From Alkaliphilus peptidifermentans DSM 18978 (GTDB lineage Bacteria; Bacillota; Clostridia; Peptostreptococcales; Natronincolaceae): a stretch of 64,000 nt of DNA. This document shows, piece after piece, positions 1 to 9,234 of the stretch. The DNA lies in assembly GCF_900101495.1 (NCBI RefSeq), contig NZ_FMUS01000001.1:1-64000 (forward strand). The letters are read 5' to 3'. Each line of letters starts with the position of its first letter. The first letter of the stretch is position 1. The notes beneath the pieces were generated by a model that was not told where the DNA came from, did not search any database, and was given only the letters and a program-made list of their open reading frames with translations. The translations under genes were made by a program, and so were the position numbers.

Positions 1-242
1 AACATACTCCTTTATAAAATACACTATTCCAATATATTACCATATATTACAAAGATACGCTAGATAAATTGGTAATATAGTCCTATAATAACAGAATAAT
101 ATATATATTAAATTATTTCTATTGATATCTACAAGTCTTTACAAATTATATTTTTACTCTAAATATTTAATCCATATGCTTAAAATCCGTCGGATTATGT
201 GTTATATTTGAATAATAAGAATTTTGATAGAGAAAAAAATAA

Positions 243-313
243 AGGTCTGATGATGAAATTGAATTGGCTATGGCAGCCTTGATATTAGCAAAAGGTAAGG
301 AGGGTGCTAATTG
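243..313 (+). pseudogene. 3' remnant of yqhQ (DUF1385 family)
   Basis: A short open frame ends with TGA at 311-313, overlapping the TTG start of prmC. It reads DDEIELAMAALILAKGK, which resembles the acidic-then-helical C-terminus of YqhQ/DUF1385 proteins (typically PDD..IEVAI..L). In clostridia yqhQ normally lies directly before prmC and after tdk. The frame is closed by a TAA at 240-242, so only about 22 codons survive. The family call rests on this short match plus expected gene order, so it is tentative. Confidence 0.5.
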
Positions 314-1183
314 ACTACAGTAGCAGAATTACTAAAGGAAGCAGTGAATAAATTCAAGTCTGCAGGTATAGAGACACCTCAGCTAGATGCAGAGGTTATT
401 CTTTGTAATATAATGAATTTTGAAAGAATACAACTTCACATATATCCAGAAAGGGAAATTTCCCAGGAAATTTGTAGAAAGTTTTGGGAGCTTGTAGAAA
501 AGAGATTGAACCGTATGCCCATACAATACATTATTAATCGACAAGAATTTATGGGGCTAGACTTTTTTGTTGAAGAAGGGGTTTTGATCCCGCGGGGGGA
601 TACTGAAATCCTGGTGGAAGAGGTTATTCGCCTCTACGGTGAATTTTTTAAAGGTACCAATGGGACAATTTTAGATATTGGTACGGGGAGTGGTGCAATT
701 ACAGTCACTTTAGCTATACTAATTAAAAATAGTATTGTTTTTTCAATAGATATTTCCCATAAGGCTTTGGCTATAGCGAAGAAAAATGCAAAAAATCATG
801 GGGTTGACCATAAGATAAACTTTTTACAGGGAAATCTACTTGATCCTTTATTAAATAAAGGCTTTGAAAAAACTTTTCATTTTATTGTTTCCAATCCTCC
901 CTATATACCTACTGAAACTGTAAAAGGACTTTCATCACAGGTGAAGGATTATGAGCCGGAATTAGCATTGGATGGAGGAGAAGATGGTCTAGACTTTTAT
1001 AGGAAAATAGTTAATGAATCCCCTAAATATTTAATTAATAAGGGGTGGTTAGTATTTGAAATAGGATATGACCAAGGAGAAGCTGTTTCAAGGCTGATGG
1101 ATGAGGCGGGCTTTTCTAAGGTTGAAATAATCAAAGATTTAGCAGGCTTAGATAGAGTGGTGAAGGGTGAATGGGTTAAATAA
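311..1183 (+). CDS. prmC: Peptide chain release factor N5-glutamine methyltransferase PrmC (HemK)
   Basis: Cytoplasmic SAM-dependent enzyme that methylates the GGQ glutamine of release factors RF1 and RF2. The 290-residue protein has the usual length. It has an N-terminal helical domain (1-75), a PRGDTE segment at 94-99 (PRPDTE in most homologues), the SAM loop DIGTGSG at 122-128 and the catalytic NPPY at 195-198. The start is TTG at 311, set by the AAGGAGG ribosome site at 297-303. In most clostridia prfA (RF1) follows directly. Here it does not: the next gene is convergent and unrelated, so the usual tdk-yqhQ-prmC-prfA string has been broken on both sides. Confidence 0.95.
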   Translation: MTTVAELLKEAVNKFKSAGIETPQLDAEVILCNIMNFERIQLHIYPEREISQEICRKFWELVEKRLNRMPIQYIINRQEFMGLDFFVEEGVLIPRGDTEILVEEVIRLYGEFFKGTNGTILDIGTGSGAITVTLAILIKNSIVFSIDISHKALAIAKKNAKNHGVDHKINFLQGNLLDPLLNKGFEKTFHFIVSNPPYIPTETVKGLSSQVKDYEPELALDGGEDGLDFYRKIVNESPKYLINKGWLVFEIGYDQGEAVSRLMDEAGFSKVEIIKDLAGLDRVVKGEWVK

Positions 1184-1235
1184 AATGGTATTTTTATCAC
1201 CCTAAGTTATCCTATCATTTTATAAACTCTATTTT

Positions 1236-1344
1236 AACCGTAGGAATCGTCAGAGCGTGTGACAATTAAAAAAATACGAGCGAGAATGTCTCGGACGAAA
1301 TCTCATCAAAAATAATTGTCACACAGTCTGACGTCCCCTTGGTT
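1236..1344. repeat. Imperfect inverted-repeat element (about 31-bp arms)
   Basis: The left arm (1236-1267) and right arm (1314-1344) are near-complementary. The inner 19 bases of each arm match at 17 positions, and both outer ends carry AACC/GGTT. The 46-bp centre holds a smaller CGAG...CTCG hairpin. It lies between the convergent genes prmC and the secreted-protein gene, 3 bp from the latter's stop. There is no T-run, so it is not a classical terminator. A small MITE- or REP-like mobile palindrome is more likely. Confidence 0.6.
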
Positions 1345-1347
1345 GTA

Positions 1348-2649
1348 CTAATAATTAAGATACAGTCTAATATTTGTCCACCCTGCTACAGGCGAGTTAG
1401 TAGATAAATCTGTCACTCCTTGTATTTGGGGGCAGCTATTCCATGTGGTTCCAAAATCATCGGAAACTTCAAAGTAAGTAGAATTTGACTGATTATTAGG
1501 TATGTGTCTAGGCTTGATATACTGAGCAAATAAAGGTGCGACACCTTCCCATACAGGATGATATGATATCTCTCCATCAATGATGTAATCAGGATCATCA
1601 AGAGCCTCTGACGCAGCACCAACATGTGCAATAATGCCCCATTGATCTCTTCCTATGAAGCTATTTTGGTTTAAATCATAATTCAGGAATTTAGCATGGT
1701 TGGCAGGAATAAATTGAAATCCTCCAAGTAAATTTGTATTATTTGTATACCCTATTCGAGGTGAAGTAGAAAAACAAATAACTCCGGGATGAGCTGCTCG
1801 AACTCTGCCCACTTCCGCATACTCAGTTCCCGAGAATCTTCCCGTTCCCTGTACACGCTGAATAACATCCGCAATATGTTTTGTGGTACCATTGGGGTAA
1901 TGAACAAGTACTCTTCCATTGGCAGTTTGCAGTATATTCCCTACGGTATCATCGGCTGCCCAATTTTCAAACTCAATGTAATCCGGTGATCCATTTAAAG
2001 TAGAAGGCTTATTAACTTCTATAATAAGTCGTTTGGGTAGTTCCTTTGTGTAATCACCGCTAAAATAATAATCCAACGATTCCCATGTGCCGGAAGCAGT
2101 TAAGTATTTTACTGGATTGCCTACAAAGGGCGCGGAAGATCCCCCGAAAATATTACTGCCGCCTGGAATGGAGGTATAAATCATTGCATTACTGTATTGT
2201 CCTCCTGCATAATCATAGTCTTCCTTAATACCTACGCTAAACTGTTTTGGAGTCCATGCGTGAGGGTCAGAGGGGTCATATTCATTATTTGGACCGGTTC
2301 GAATATGCAAAGCATTTGCACCAATTGCAGTCACACACGAATGGGTACCGTCGGATGCCTTGTCATAGTGCGCAGCCCAAAACCCATCGCTGGAATCTTT
2401 CACAAAAGATGCAGGTCTGTATACCGTTCCAATAGTAGTGTGCACACCACTTGTATTGACAATAGAAATAATGCCTCCTTCAAAGTTTTCAATATAAATT
2501 CTATGCATTAATGTCAGTGTTGGATTGTTTTCATCGTCTACAATACTGGGAATAGGAGAATTAATATAATTATTTACGATCCCGTAAGCAACAATAGGAA
2601 ATAGCATTAAAACCACTGTAGCTAAGGAAATAAATCTGACTTTATTCAT
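1348..2649 (-). CDS. Secreted protein of unknown function
   Basis: 433 residues with an N-terminal signal or anchor (short basic start, then hydrophobic residues 7-23 ending near AYG). I do not recognise the family. The mature part is rich in Gly, Asn, Tyr, Trp and Asp, almost lacks Cys, and has no repeats or obvious catalytic motif. That composition suits an extracellular, mostly beta, perhaps carbohydrate-facing domain. The C-terminal stretch (SDDFGTTWNSC) resembles the Asp-box SxDxGxTW of sialidase and beta-propeller proteins, but I see only one clear copy. It lies 76 bp downstream of the HExxH gene in the same direction, so it may be read from the ROK-controlled operon and act on the same substrate outside the cell. 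That link is inference. Confidence 0.6.
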   Translation of the reverse strand: MNKVRFISLATVVLMLFPIVAYGIVNNYINSPIPSIVDDENNPTLTLMHRIYIENFEGGIISIVNTSGVHTTIGTVYRPASFVKDSSDGFWAAHYDKASDGTHSCVTAIGANALHIRTGPNNEYDPSDPHAWTPKQFSVGIKEDYDYAGGQYSNAMIYTSIPGGSNIFGGSSAPFVGNPVKYLTASGTWESLDYYFSGDYTKELPKRLIIEVNKPSTLNGSPDYIEFENWAADDTVGNILQTANGRVLVHYPNGTTKHIADVIQRVQGTGRFSGTEYAEVGRVRAAHPGVICFSTSPRIGYTNNTNLLGGFQFIPANHAKFLNYDLNQNSFIGRDQWGIIAHVGAASEALDDPDYIIDGEISYHPVWEGVAPLFAQYIKPRHIPNNQSNSTYFEVSDDFGTTWNSCPQIQGVTDLSTNSPVAGWTNIRLYLNY

Positions 2650-2725
2650 TCATAATCGCTCCTTTATTATAAAGAATATATAGGTTTGCCAATAATCATT
2701 TTGCGTTATAAGTATATTATCAACA

Positions 2726-3355
2726 TCACTCTATGCTGCAAAACCGATCATATAAACTGGTAATAGCTCTTGGATATTTATAACACAACCAAATAAAATC
2801 CAAAATCTGGCATATGTTTGGACGTATAGCGTAATTTACAAAAGCAAAAGCTGCAATGTCGCGAAAACCCGCACTTACCGGATGATTTAGCATCTTCTCC
2901 ATTACCAAGTTAACCGGCTGCTCGTATTTTTCCTCTATGTGATGAAACAGTTCATGCAGCAAGTGAGTATTCTTTAGATCATACCTAGAATAATAAACCA
3001 TACCATACTGGCAAAGAATAGTGTATAGTTCATCTAACGCTGAATCATTAATGCTAATAGTACAGCTATTAGCATTATAAAAAGCCCGTGCTTTTAAAGA
3101 ATGCTCCTGCTTTTCTGAGAATGAAGTTATGTTTTTTATCCCTAAGCGTAAAAGCTCCTGTGACAGGGTATTATCAGGATGGTAATGCCTGACGTAATAC
3201 TGCTCACCTAAGGATGCAGCCATTGATTGCATACGCTTTATGGAATCGATAGATATTCTTTTGAAACCAATTGTTTGTAGAAGCAACAGTATATCAAGTT
3301 GCTGACTATTACAAAACTCCAGGACATGTCTTGCTTTTTGATCTAATCCAGCCAT
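2726..3355 (-). CDS. HExxH putative metalloprotease-like protein, unknown family
   Basis: 209-residue soluble protein without a signal peptide. The only recognisable motif is HELFHH at residues 134-139, a zincin-type HExxH, with a downstream helix containing E and D residues (MEKMLNHP, FRDIAAF) that could supply the third ligand. No known family could be assigned. The N-terminal 130 residues are helical with no clear domain. It overlaps the upstream FAD oxidoreductase gene by 13 nt and ends the operon, so it is translationally coupled to it. A hydrolytic or amidase role on the operon's substrate is possible but not shown. Confidence 0.6.
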   Translation of the reverse strand: MAGLDQKARHVLEFCNSQQLDILLLLQTIGFKRISIDSIKRMQSMAASLGEQYYVRHYHPDNTLSQELLRLGIKNITSFSEKQEHSLKARAFYNANSCTISINDSALDELYTILCQYGMVYYSRYDLKNTHLLHELFHHIEEKYEQPVNLVMEKMLNHPVSAGFRDIAAFAFVNYAIRPNICQILDFIWLCYKYPRAITSLYDRFCSIE

Positions 3356-4698
3356 GCTTTTCCCACTACCGCTCCTTGCTTTATAAGTTTATCCTGCAGT
3401 ACTTTTACATCTGTTTGTCTGAAATCACAAATATCGCGGCTTTCTAAAGCAGCAGCCAAGCCCGCTGCCTGCCCGATTGCCATTGCTGTAGCTGATATCC
3501 TCGAAGAAGCCATGGCCTCATGTGTAGCTGATATACACCTGCCTGTTACTAATAAATTTTTCAGCTTTTTAGGCATCATAACACGATACGGAATATCATA
3601 GCAGCATGTACGGCTCTTTCGCACCCAATTCAAGTCATTACCAATCGGATCATGAATATCAATAGGGAAAGCGCACATCGCAATACTGTCTTCAAAACAA
3701 ACGCCATTGACCACATCATCGATGGTTAGCGTGTAATCACCGCAAATTCGCCGGGACTCTCTGACACCTATTGTATCGGCGGCGGATAACAAATGGCAGT
3801 TTGCAAATCCTGGTAGATATTTTCTAAAAAAGAGCATAATTTCACTAATTTGATTGTGAGAGTTAAACTCTGCTGTTGTTAATTCCTTTGCATTGGTACC
3901 TCTTAGTTTTGTAATACGCGTCATATTAACCACAATTGTCCCTGGGTGCATACCTTGAAAAAACAATACCCGATCACGGGGAATAGTTAAATCACCGTTG
4001 ATCCTCGCCGTATTTACTATATCGAAAAATCCTGATACAGCCAGATACTTGTCAATATCACAATCTTTATTTAGTATAAACTGTTCGGGGTTACTCTTTA
4101 CATAGGCTATCACCTTCTTTATATCAACTCCGCCAACTTGAAACATAAGCGTCATAGGTTGAGAAAATCCGTCGCTGCTTCTTCCCATATGAAAATCTGC
4201 TTTACAAAAGCTCGCTACATCTCCATCTCCAGTTGCATCAATAAAGGTTTTTCCCTGATAACTGGCTAATCCGCTTTTACTAACTACTTGAATACTTTTT
4301 ACCACTCCATTTTCTACCACTGTATCACAGATAAAGGTATGAAATAATACTGTTATATTGGGTAATTTAGCCAGCATTTCAAAGTAAACCAGTTTTAGAA
4401 TTTCAGGTTCAATAGGCGTAATAGAAGATACTACACCGATGGGATCAGGCACGTGCCCAAGTGATGCGCCGCGTTCTATCAATACATCAATAATTTCTTG
4501 CGGAATGCCTTTTATAATCTGCCTATCTCCGGCATGAAAGGTCATGATTGGACAAACCATTCCTGCTGTATTCATTCCACCCGGATATCCATTTTTATCT
4601 ATCAGCAGTACGGAAGCACCGTTTCGGGCAGCAGATATTGCTGCAACAGCACCACTGGAGCCTGCTCCTGCAATTATTACATCATATATTTTATTCAT
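3343..4698 (-). CDS. FAD-dependent oxidoreductase (FAD_oxidored type)
   Basis: 451 residues. The N-terminus is a Rossmann dinucleotide fold (VIIAGAGSSGAVAAISAARNG, residues 9-29) ending in the acidic LLIDK. A GGMNTAG segment and later TGDGD and TGRCISATHEAMASSR blocks match PF12831-type FAD oxidoreductases, in which the last two regions bind the FAD pyrophosphate and flavin. There is no signal peptide. The gene starts 1 bp after the DUF4127 gene and overlaps the HExxH gene by 13 nt, so all three form one translational unit. The substrate is unknown; such enzymes oxidise hydroxy or unsaturated ring carbons. The family call is firm and the reaction is open. Confidence 0.85.
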   Translation of the reverse strand: MNKIYDVIIAGAGSSGAVAAISAARNGASVLLIDKNGYPGGMNTAGMVCPIMTFHAGDRQIIKGIPQEIIDVLIERGASLGHVPDPIGVVSSITPIEPEILKLVYFEMLAKLPNITVLFHTFICDTVVENGVVKSIQVVSKSGLASYQGKTFIDATGDGDVASFCKADFHMGRSSDGFSQPMTLMFQVGGVDIKKVIAYVKSNPEQFILNKDCDIDKYLAVSGFFDIVNTARINGDLTIPRDRVLFFQGMHPGTIVVNMTRITKLRGTNAKELTTAEFNSHNQISEIMLFFRKYLPGFANCHLLSAADTIGVRESRRICGDYTLTIDDVVNGVCFEDSIAMCAFPIDIHDPIGNDLNWVRKSRTCCYDIPYRVMMPKKLKNLLVTGRCISATHEAMASSRISATAMAIGQAAGLAAALESRDICDFRQTDVKVLQDKLIKQGAVVGKAWLD

Positions 4699-4699
4699 A

Positions 4700-6196
4700 T
4701 TATCCTCCCATATCTGATAAAGATTGTATCGTAATGCTAATCTCGAAAGTTCTATGCCATCTTAATTTTTGTTGAAATGTCGGGACATTATCCTTAAATA
4801 CCTTTTCCATAACAGGCCGGCAAAGTTCAAATGCTTCATCTACAATGGTTTGTGCATATTCGATATCACTGATATTCCAGCAGTCTTGCCCATTATCTCT
4901 TAGCTTCTTTTCTGCGATTGGACGTACACAAGATTGGTAAATAAAATCATCCATTAACCGCTCTGCAGTAAACTGCTTATTCTTAATGCTGTTATAAAAT
5001 CTTGAGAGACATATTTGTGAGAGTAATGTTCCCAGTGCATTTGAAGCTGTATTCCACCCTGAGTAAGCTACAAGTTCAAGCAGGGAAACTTTTTTAGCAA
5101 GCGCATCAAGAATTCTGGCGTCTCCGCCATTGGCATATGCCAAATCTAACAGTGCAGTGGGTCTGCCGTCGGTAATATCTTGTGAAATAATATGTGCAAA
5201 GTGCTGAAGCTCTTCATCGGTATATCCGTTGCATAACGCTTCAAAACATATACATGCATCCCCCTGTTGATTCTTTGGTAAAAAAACATTGACTATACCA
5301 TCTGCGTCAGATTTACTGGCAACCTCAACCAGGCCAACTGCTTTCATATGGCTGTGCAGATTTTCTATAAACAACCTGTCTTCGTATAATGCAATAAACT
5401 TATCCTTATTGCCTCCGAGCCAATTGATAAAAACTTTTATGGGCCGTTTGTTTCTAGAAATAATTCTAGCAATAATTTCACAGGCTGCTTCATCTGTTCC
5501 ATTATGCAAAAGTACCTTTTGCTCCAACTTAAATTGACTAATAAATTGACACAATTGGGTTTGTTCAACCCTATGTATACCCTGGGGTGCCGAATCCTCC
5601 TGCAAAAGAAGAAGACTGGAAAATATATCTTCTTTTACTAGCTGCAAACACTCCATATTAACAGCATTATTTCTCTGTCTTGCTTCTAGAAATTCTTCTA
5701 ATACCTCGGAAGGTATTTCCTGTGCCAGCTCTTGTATTTGTACGGTATACTTATGCTCTCCTGTACTATTTTCCATATATTTAGCACGACTGTAGGCATT
5801 AATTTTTTCCCACCATACTTTACTTTGTGCACTAAGGGTACTGATAGAAGTGCGCATGATAATATTAAAAGCATGTATCTCCAAATTCTTATATTTTTTC
5901 TTTAAATTTTTAATCCATTCCAGTCGTCTAAAACATTCCTCTCTTGATATATTCATAGTGCGTGAAGTTATTAGACCGCCGTGAAGCAACTGCTCCACCG
6001 AGAGCACAAGCACATCGGTTTTAGCCGCTTGTTCTTCCAGCCAATTTGCAATGTCATTAAATCCAGAAGGAATTTTAAACTGATCCATTATTGTCATAGG
6101 CGGTGTATAAATCTCCACACCTGCAATACCGGCAAGCCGAACAGGAAATTCATATGTACATGGTCTACTGTCTATGGGAAGTAGGGATATTCTCAT
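4700..6196 (-). CDS. DUF4127 family protein
   Basis: 498 residues with the signature N-terminus ISLLPIDSRPCTYEFP found in DUF4127 proteins, followed by conserved HGGLITSR and TDEAA blocks. The family has no experimentally assigned function that I can name. It occurs in carbohydrate or amide catabolic clusters of Firmicutes. I chose ATG 6196, because AGGTGAG lies 6 nt upstream; an earlier TTG at 6202 would overlap the ribosome site. The gene sits 5 bp after the TIM-barrel gene and 1 bp before the FAD oxidoreductase gene. There is no signal or membrane segment, so it is probably a cytoplasmic enzyme of the same pathway. Confidence 0.8.
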   Translation of the reverse strand: MRISLLPIDSRPCTYEFPVRLAGIAGVEIYTPPMTIMDQFKIPSGFNDIANWLEEQAAKTDVLVLSVEQLLHGGLITSRTMNISREECFRRLEWIKNLKKKYKNLEIHAFNIIMRTSISTLSAQSKVWWEKINAYSRAKYMENSTGEHKYTVQIQELAQEIPSEVLEEFLEARQRNNAVNMECLQLVKEDIFSSLLLLQEDSAPQGIHRVEQTQLCQFISQFKLEQKVLLHNGTDEAACEIIARIISRNKRPIKVFINWLGGNKDKFIALYEDRLFIENLHSHMKAVGLVEVASKSDADGIVNVFLPKNQQGDACICFEALCNGYTDEELQHFAHIISQDITDGRPTALLDLAYANGGDARILDALAKKVSLLELVAYSGWNTASNALGTLLSQICLSRFYNSIKNKQFTAERLMDDFIYQSCVRPIAEKKLRDNGQDCWNISDIEYAQTIVDEAFELCRPVMEKVFKDNVPTFQQKLRWHRTFEISITIQSLSDMGG

Positions 6197-6207
6197 TCTC
6201 AACTCAC

Positions 6208-6897
6208 CTACATTCTGTCAATATAATTTCTAAATTCGGCAATAGCTCTGGAAATTGATTCTTTAGTTTTACCTGTTACAATTGCCCCTAACATAACACC
6301 GTTAACACCGCACTGAGCTAGTGTACTAAGATGCGAAGCCTTTATGTCCCTTTGCGTTGGCACAACGACAGGAATATCAGTATTTTGCACTATATATTTG
6401 TATGATATGATTTCTCTTGCAGTCAGCGGCTGTCCATATGTTTCAGGTTTAATGACGGATGCTTCAAGTATATCTGCTCCTATATGAGATAAGCTATTTA
6501 TTTCATACTGGGAATAGGTATAATCGATTGCAAGCATTTTGAGTATTTTATCACTTTGCAGCACTTGCATAGGCGTATGGTGAACATATAGAGAAACAAA
6601 ATCAAATCCTGCCTTTACTACACTTTCATAATCCTTAGCAGCACTAAGCACATCTCCTCCCAATACAATGCCTGTGGGTCCTTTGGCAACAGAAAGAATT
6701 TCTTTTAATGCTTCATATTCTTCCTCAAAACTTCTAAATATTGTATTGCTTGCACGATGCTCAACATTGATATGCACTTTTACAGCATCTGCCCCATGCT
6801 CCCATGCTGCCTTTGCAAGCTCCGGATCATTGGCAGGCAGACTCATAATAGTCGTTAGTTTTTTTGTTTTTAATAAATTCAAGAATGTAGTATTCAT
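6208..6897 (-). CDS. NanE-like TIM-barrel protein (putative sugar-phosphate epimerase or aldolase)
   Basis: 229 residues that read as a complete beta/alpha barrel: TIMSLPAND at strand 1, DAVKVHIN at strand 2, PTGIVLGGD at strand 3, FDFVSLYVHH, ADILEASVIKP, and a phosphate-binding end GVNGVMLGAIVTG. The layout recalls N-acetylmannosamine-6-phosphate 2-epimerase (NanE) and related phosphate-binding barrels, though I cannot assign the exact family. The VKVHIN lysine and the ASVIKPE segment are candidate active-site positions. It lies 80 bp after the HyuA-like gene and 5 bp before the DUF4127 gene. Together with the ROK regulator it hints at an amino-sugar-like substrate (inference). Confidence 0.6.
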   Translation of the reverse strand: MNTTFLNLLKTKKLTTIMSLPANDPELAKAAWEHGADAVKVHINVEHRASNTIFRSFEEEYEALKEILSVAKGPTGIVLGGDVLSAAKDYESVVKAGFDFVSLYVHHTPMQVLQSDKILKMLAIDYTYSQYEINSLSHIGADILEASVIKPETYGQPLTAREIISYKYIVQNTDIPVVVPTQRDIKASHLSTLAQCGVNGVMLGAIVTGKTKESISRAIAEFRNYIDRM

Positions 6898-6977
6898 CTA
6901 CATCACTCCTTTCGTGCAGCGGTACAAATCCATCCATCTGCTGATTATAGTAAACATATATTAAGATTCAACATTCG

Positions 6978-9134
6978 TTATCTAGGTCTGGCCACAAGCA
7001 CAATAGGTTCATTATCTTCTAAGCCTTGGAGCTCGATTTGAATAAGACTAAGAAGCTGTACACTATCAAGAATTGTACTAAAGTCAACTATCCTGCTGCC
7101 ATATAGCATAAATATTTCCGGGATGATCATTCCCACATCATTATGCACTGATACATCATCAATAAATCTGTTGAAAGCTGAGGAAATATTTTCACAAGCA
7201 GTTGATAAGTACCTGCCATTATTCACCTGCAATTTTATTACACCAAATCGGTCGATTACTCGAAGATTCCATCGTTTGGAACGAAATAAACCGAATACCT
7301 TTTTTTGAGTCTCCATATAAGCAAATACAAAAAGCCCTGATGTTGCTGCCGCCTGTATCACTTGATCTGCTGGAGCTTTCATAGATAACGCGGCATTATT
7401 GTAAAGTATTTGCTCGTCTGCTGCCTGCATATCAAAATTTTGATTGTCCATATAGATTGATCCAACCGCCGTTGCACGTAGAATATTTTTTTGCTGGTCA
7501 ATCTCAATTTGAACTTCAATGGTTTCGCTGTTTGCACCCATTTGAATAAGATTATTGGTTACTTGCTTACGAATAGACATAATATCTTGTTCTGTCGGGT
7601 TCAAGACCGTTCGTTCCATACAGTCCCGCAGCATAGCCATCGCTGCACCAATTGCCGAAATAACCTCTGCTTTTTCTGCCACAAAATATTTTATATTCAT
7701 CTTTTGACTCAGCCAAGGAACAACGCATGTCGCTCCTCCTCCGCCTCCAACTAAGGATACCAGCTCCATATCCAAATGATATTCTTCTAAAAGCTCCTGT
7801 ACCACTTTCCCTACTTTTTGAATAGCTTTATCTAAAATATCTTGTGATAGCCGTAAAGGACTGGTATTATAATGTTGCGCCAGCACTTCAAATACATGTT
7901 TGACATTTTCAAAATTACCATAAGCATAATCACCTTTAGTCGTCATCCCCGCCATCATTGATGCATCGGTCAGGGTAATCGCAAACCTTTCCCCCTTGTT
8001 GTTTTCTATTACTAAATAATCATCAGGGTCTGAGGGCATAGGCTTTACCAAAACAGGGTGTATCTCCTGTAAATCCTCAGGTTTTGTAAATGCTATATAA
8101 CCCAATCCTGCAATATGAGCACTCCTGGGTCCTACGTCTGCAACCTCGTTATGAGATATTCGTACCATCGACCCGCCGCCAATACCTACAGTACGAGAAT
8201 CAAGTGTCTTAAGATAAGTTTTGTGTCCACCGACACTAGCGCTTTTAATCATAGCTTTTCCGTTTTTGATAGCGGAAATATCCGTACTCGTACCACCTAC
8301 TTCAAGGAAAATTCCATCGGATACCTTTGCAAACATAAGTGCGGCTGCTATTCCCGCAGCTGGACCGGAAAGCATTGTAAGAATAGGACGTTTTTTCATT
8401 TGAACAATATCCATAACACCGCCGTCACTTCTCATGATCATTAGAGGGGAAGTAATGCCGCTTTTTTTGATGCTTTCTTCCGTAAGCTCTGCCGTATGCG
8501 TCATCTTAGGTAAAATGCTTGCATTAATGACTGCTGTGCGGGTTCTTATTTTGAGTCCATAAAGCTGTGATATCTCATGGCTTGCGGTAGCAGGAAGATT
8601 CTGTTCTGCTGCCAGCTGCAACACCTTGTTTTCATTGGTTGAGTCATCCACCCCAAAGGCTTCACTGGCTACAATAACATTACAGCCTTCCAACATCATT
8701 TTGCTTAATGCATCCTTTATTACATTGTCATCAAATCTTTTTGCATCGGTATTAAAATAACAATGTGCGGTATGTAGCATTTTTCCTTTGCTAAGCTCTA
8801 AATTGCTTATCAAAGTATCGCTTTTTGCTTTAACCCCTTCTATCCCTTTCCCCATTCCGATAATACCAACCTTTGCAACATCCCCTTCCAATAAAGCGTT
8901 AGTTGCTTGTGTTGTGCTGTGAGATACAAAAACCACATCTTGAGATACTGCCTTGGTTTGCTGCATAATATCATGAAACGCCTTGATAATTCCTTCAGAA
9001 ACGGAGTAGCGAGAAAAATGAGTGGTAGGAGTTACTGCATGAGCAATAACCTCAAATGTTATGTGATCTACTGCAACTGCATGTGTAAAAGTTCCTCCAA
9101 CGTCAATTCCTATTCTTATTTTGCGATTGCCCAA
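6978..9134 (-). CDS. Hydantoinase/oxoprolinase A-subunit family protein (HyuA-like)
   Basis: 718 residues. The N-terminus is the Hydant_A_N ATPase fold (IRIGIDVGGTFTHAVAVD). The Hydantoinase_A domain follows, with MLSGPAAGIAAA, FLEVGGTSTDIS and VGIGGGSM blocks as in the ATP-dependent hydantoinase, 5-oxoprolinase and acetone carboxylase families. I chose the TTG start at 9134, which has AAAGGAGA just upstream and begins right at the domain; an upstream ATG at 9209 would add an unrelated tail. No HyuB partner gene is present, which is unusual because HyuA proteins normally pair with a B subunit. The C-terminal 150 residues are divergent. It probably acts on a cyclic amide or related ring; the substrate is unknown. 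Confidence 0.8.
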   Translation of the reverse strand: MGNRKIRIGIDVGGTFTHAVAVDHITFEVIAHAVTPTTHFSRYSVSEGIIKAFHDIMQQTKAVSQDVVFVSHSTTQATNALLEGDVAKVGIIGMGKGIEGVKAKSDTLISNLELSKGKMLHTAHCYFNTDAKRFDDNVIKDALSKMMLEGCNVIVASEAFGVDDSTNENKVLQLAAEQNLPATASHEISQLYGLKIRTRTAVINASILPKMTHTAELTEESIKKSGITSPLMIMRSDGGVMDIVQMKKRPILTMLSGPAAGIAAALMFAKVSDGIFLEVGGTSTDISAIKNGKAMIKSASVGGHKTYLKTLDSRTVGIGGGSMVRISHNEVADVGPRSAHIAGLGYIAFTKPEDLQEIHPVLVKPMPSDPDDYLVIENNKGERFAITLTDASMMAGMTTKGDYAYGNFENVKHVFEVLAQHYNTSPLRLSQDILDKAIQKVGKVVQELLEEYHLDMELVSLVGGGGGATCVVPWLSQKMNIKYFVAEKAEVISAIGAAMAMLRDCMERTVLNPTEQDIMSIRKQVTNNLIQMGANSETIEVQIEIDQQKNILRATAVGSIYMDNQNFDMQAADEQILYNNAALSMKAPADQVIQAAATSGLFVFAYMETQKKVFGLFRSKRWNLRVIDRFGVIKLQVNNGRYLSTACENISSAFNRFIDDVSVHNDVGMIIPEIFMLYGSRIVDFSTILDSVQLLSLIQIELQGLEDNEPIVLVARPR

Positions 9135-9234
9135 GATAATCTCTCCTTTTGTAATTATGACTTTTGAAAAAAGTGAGGCAAATTTTATTTTCAACCTGCC
9201 CCACCCCATCTTCCATGGATAACATATATTAATT

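Noticed and set aside
1-242. Possible promoter or gene upstream of the yqhQ remnant
   Set aside because: AT-rich DNA with many stops in all frames; nothing that stands out from background.
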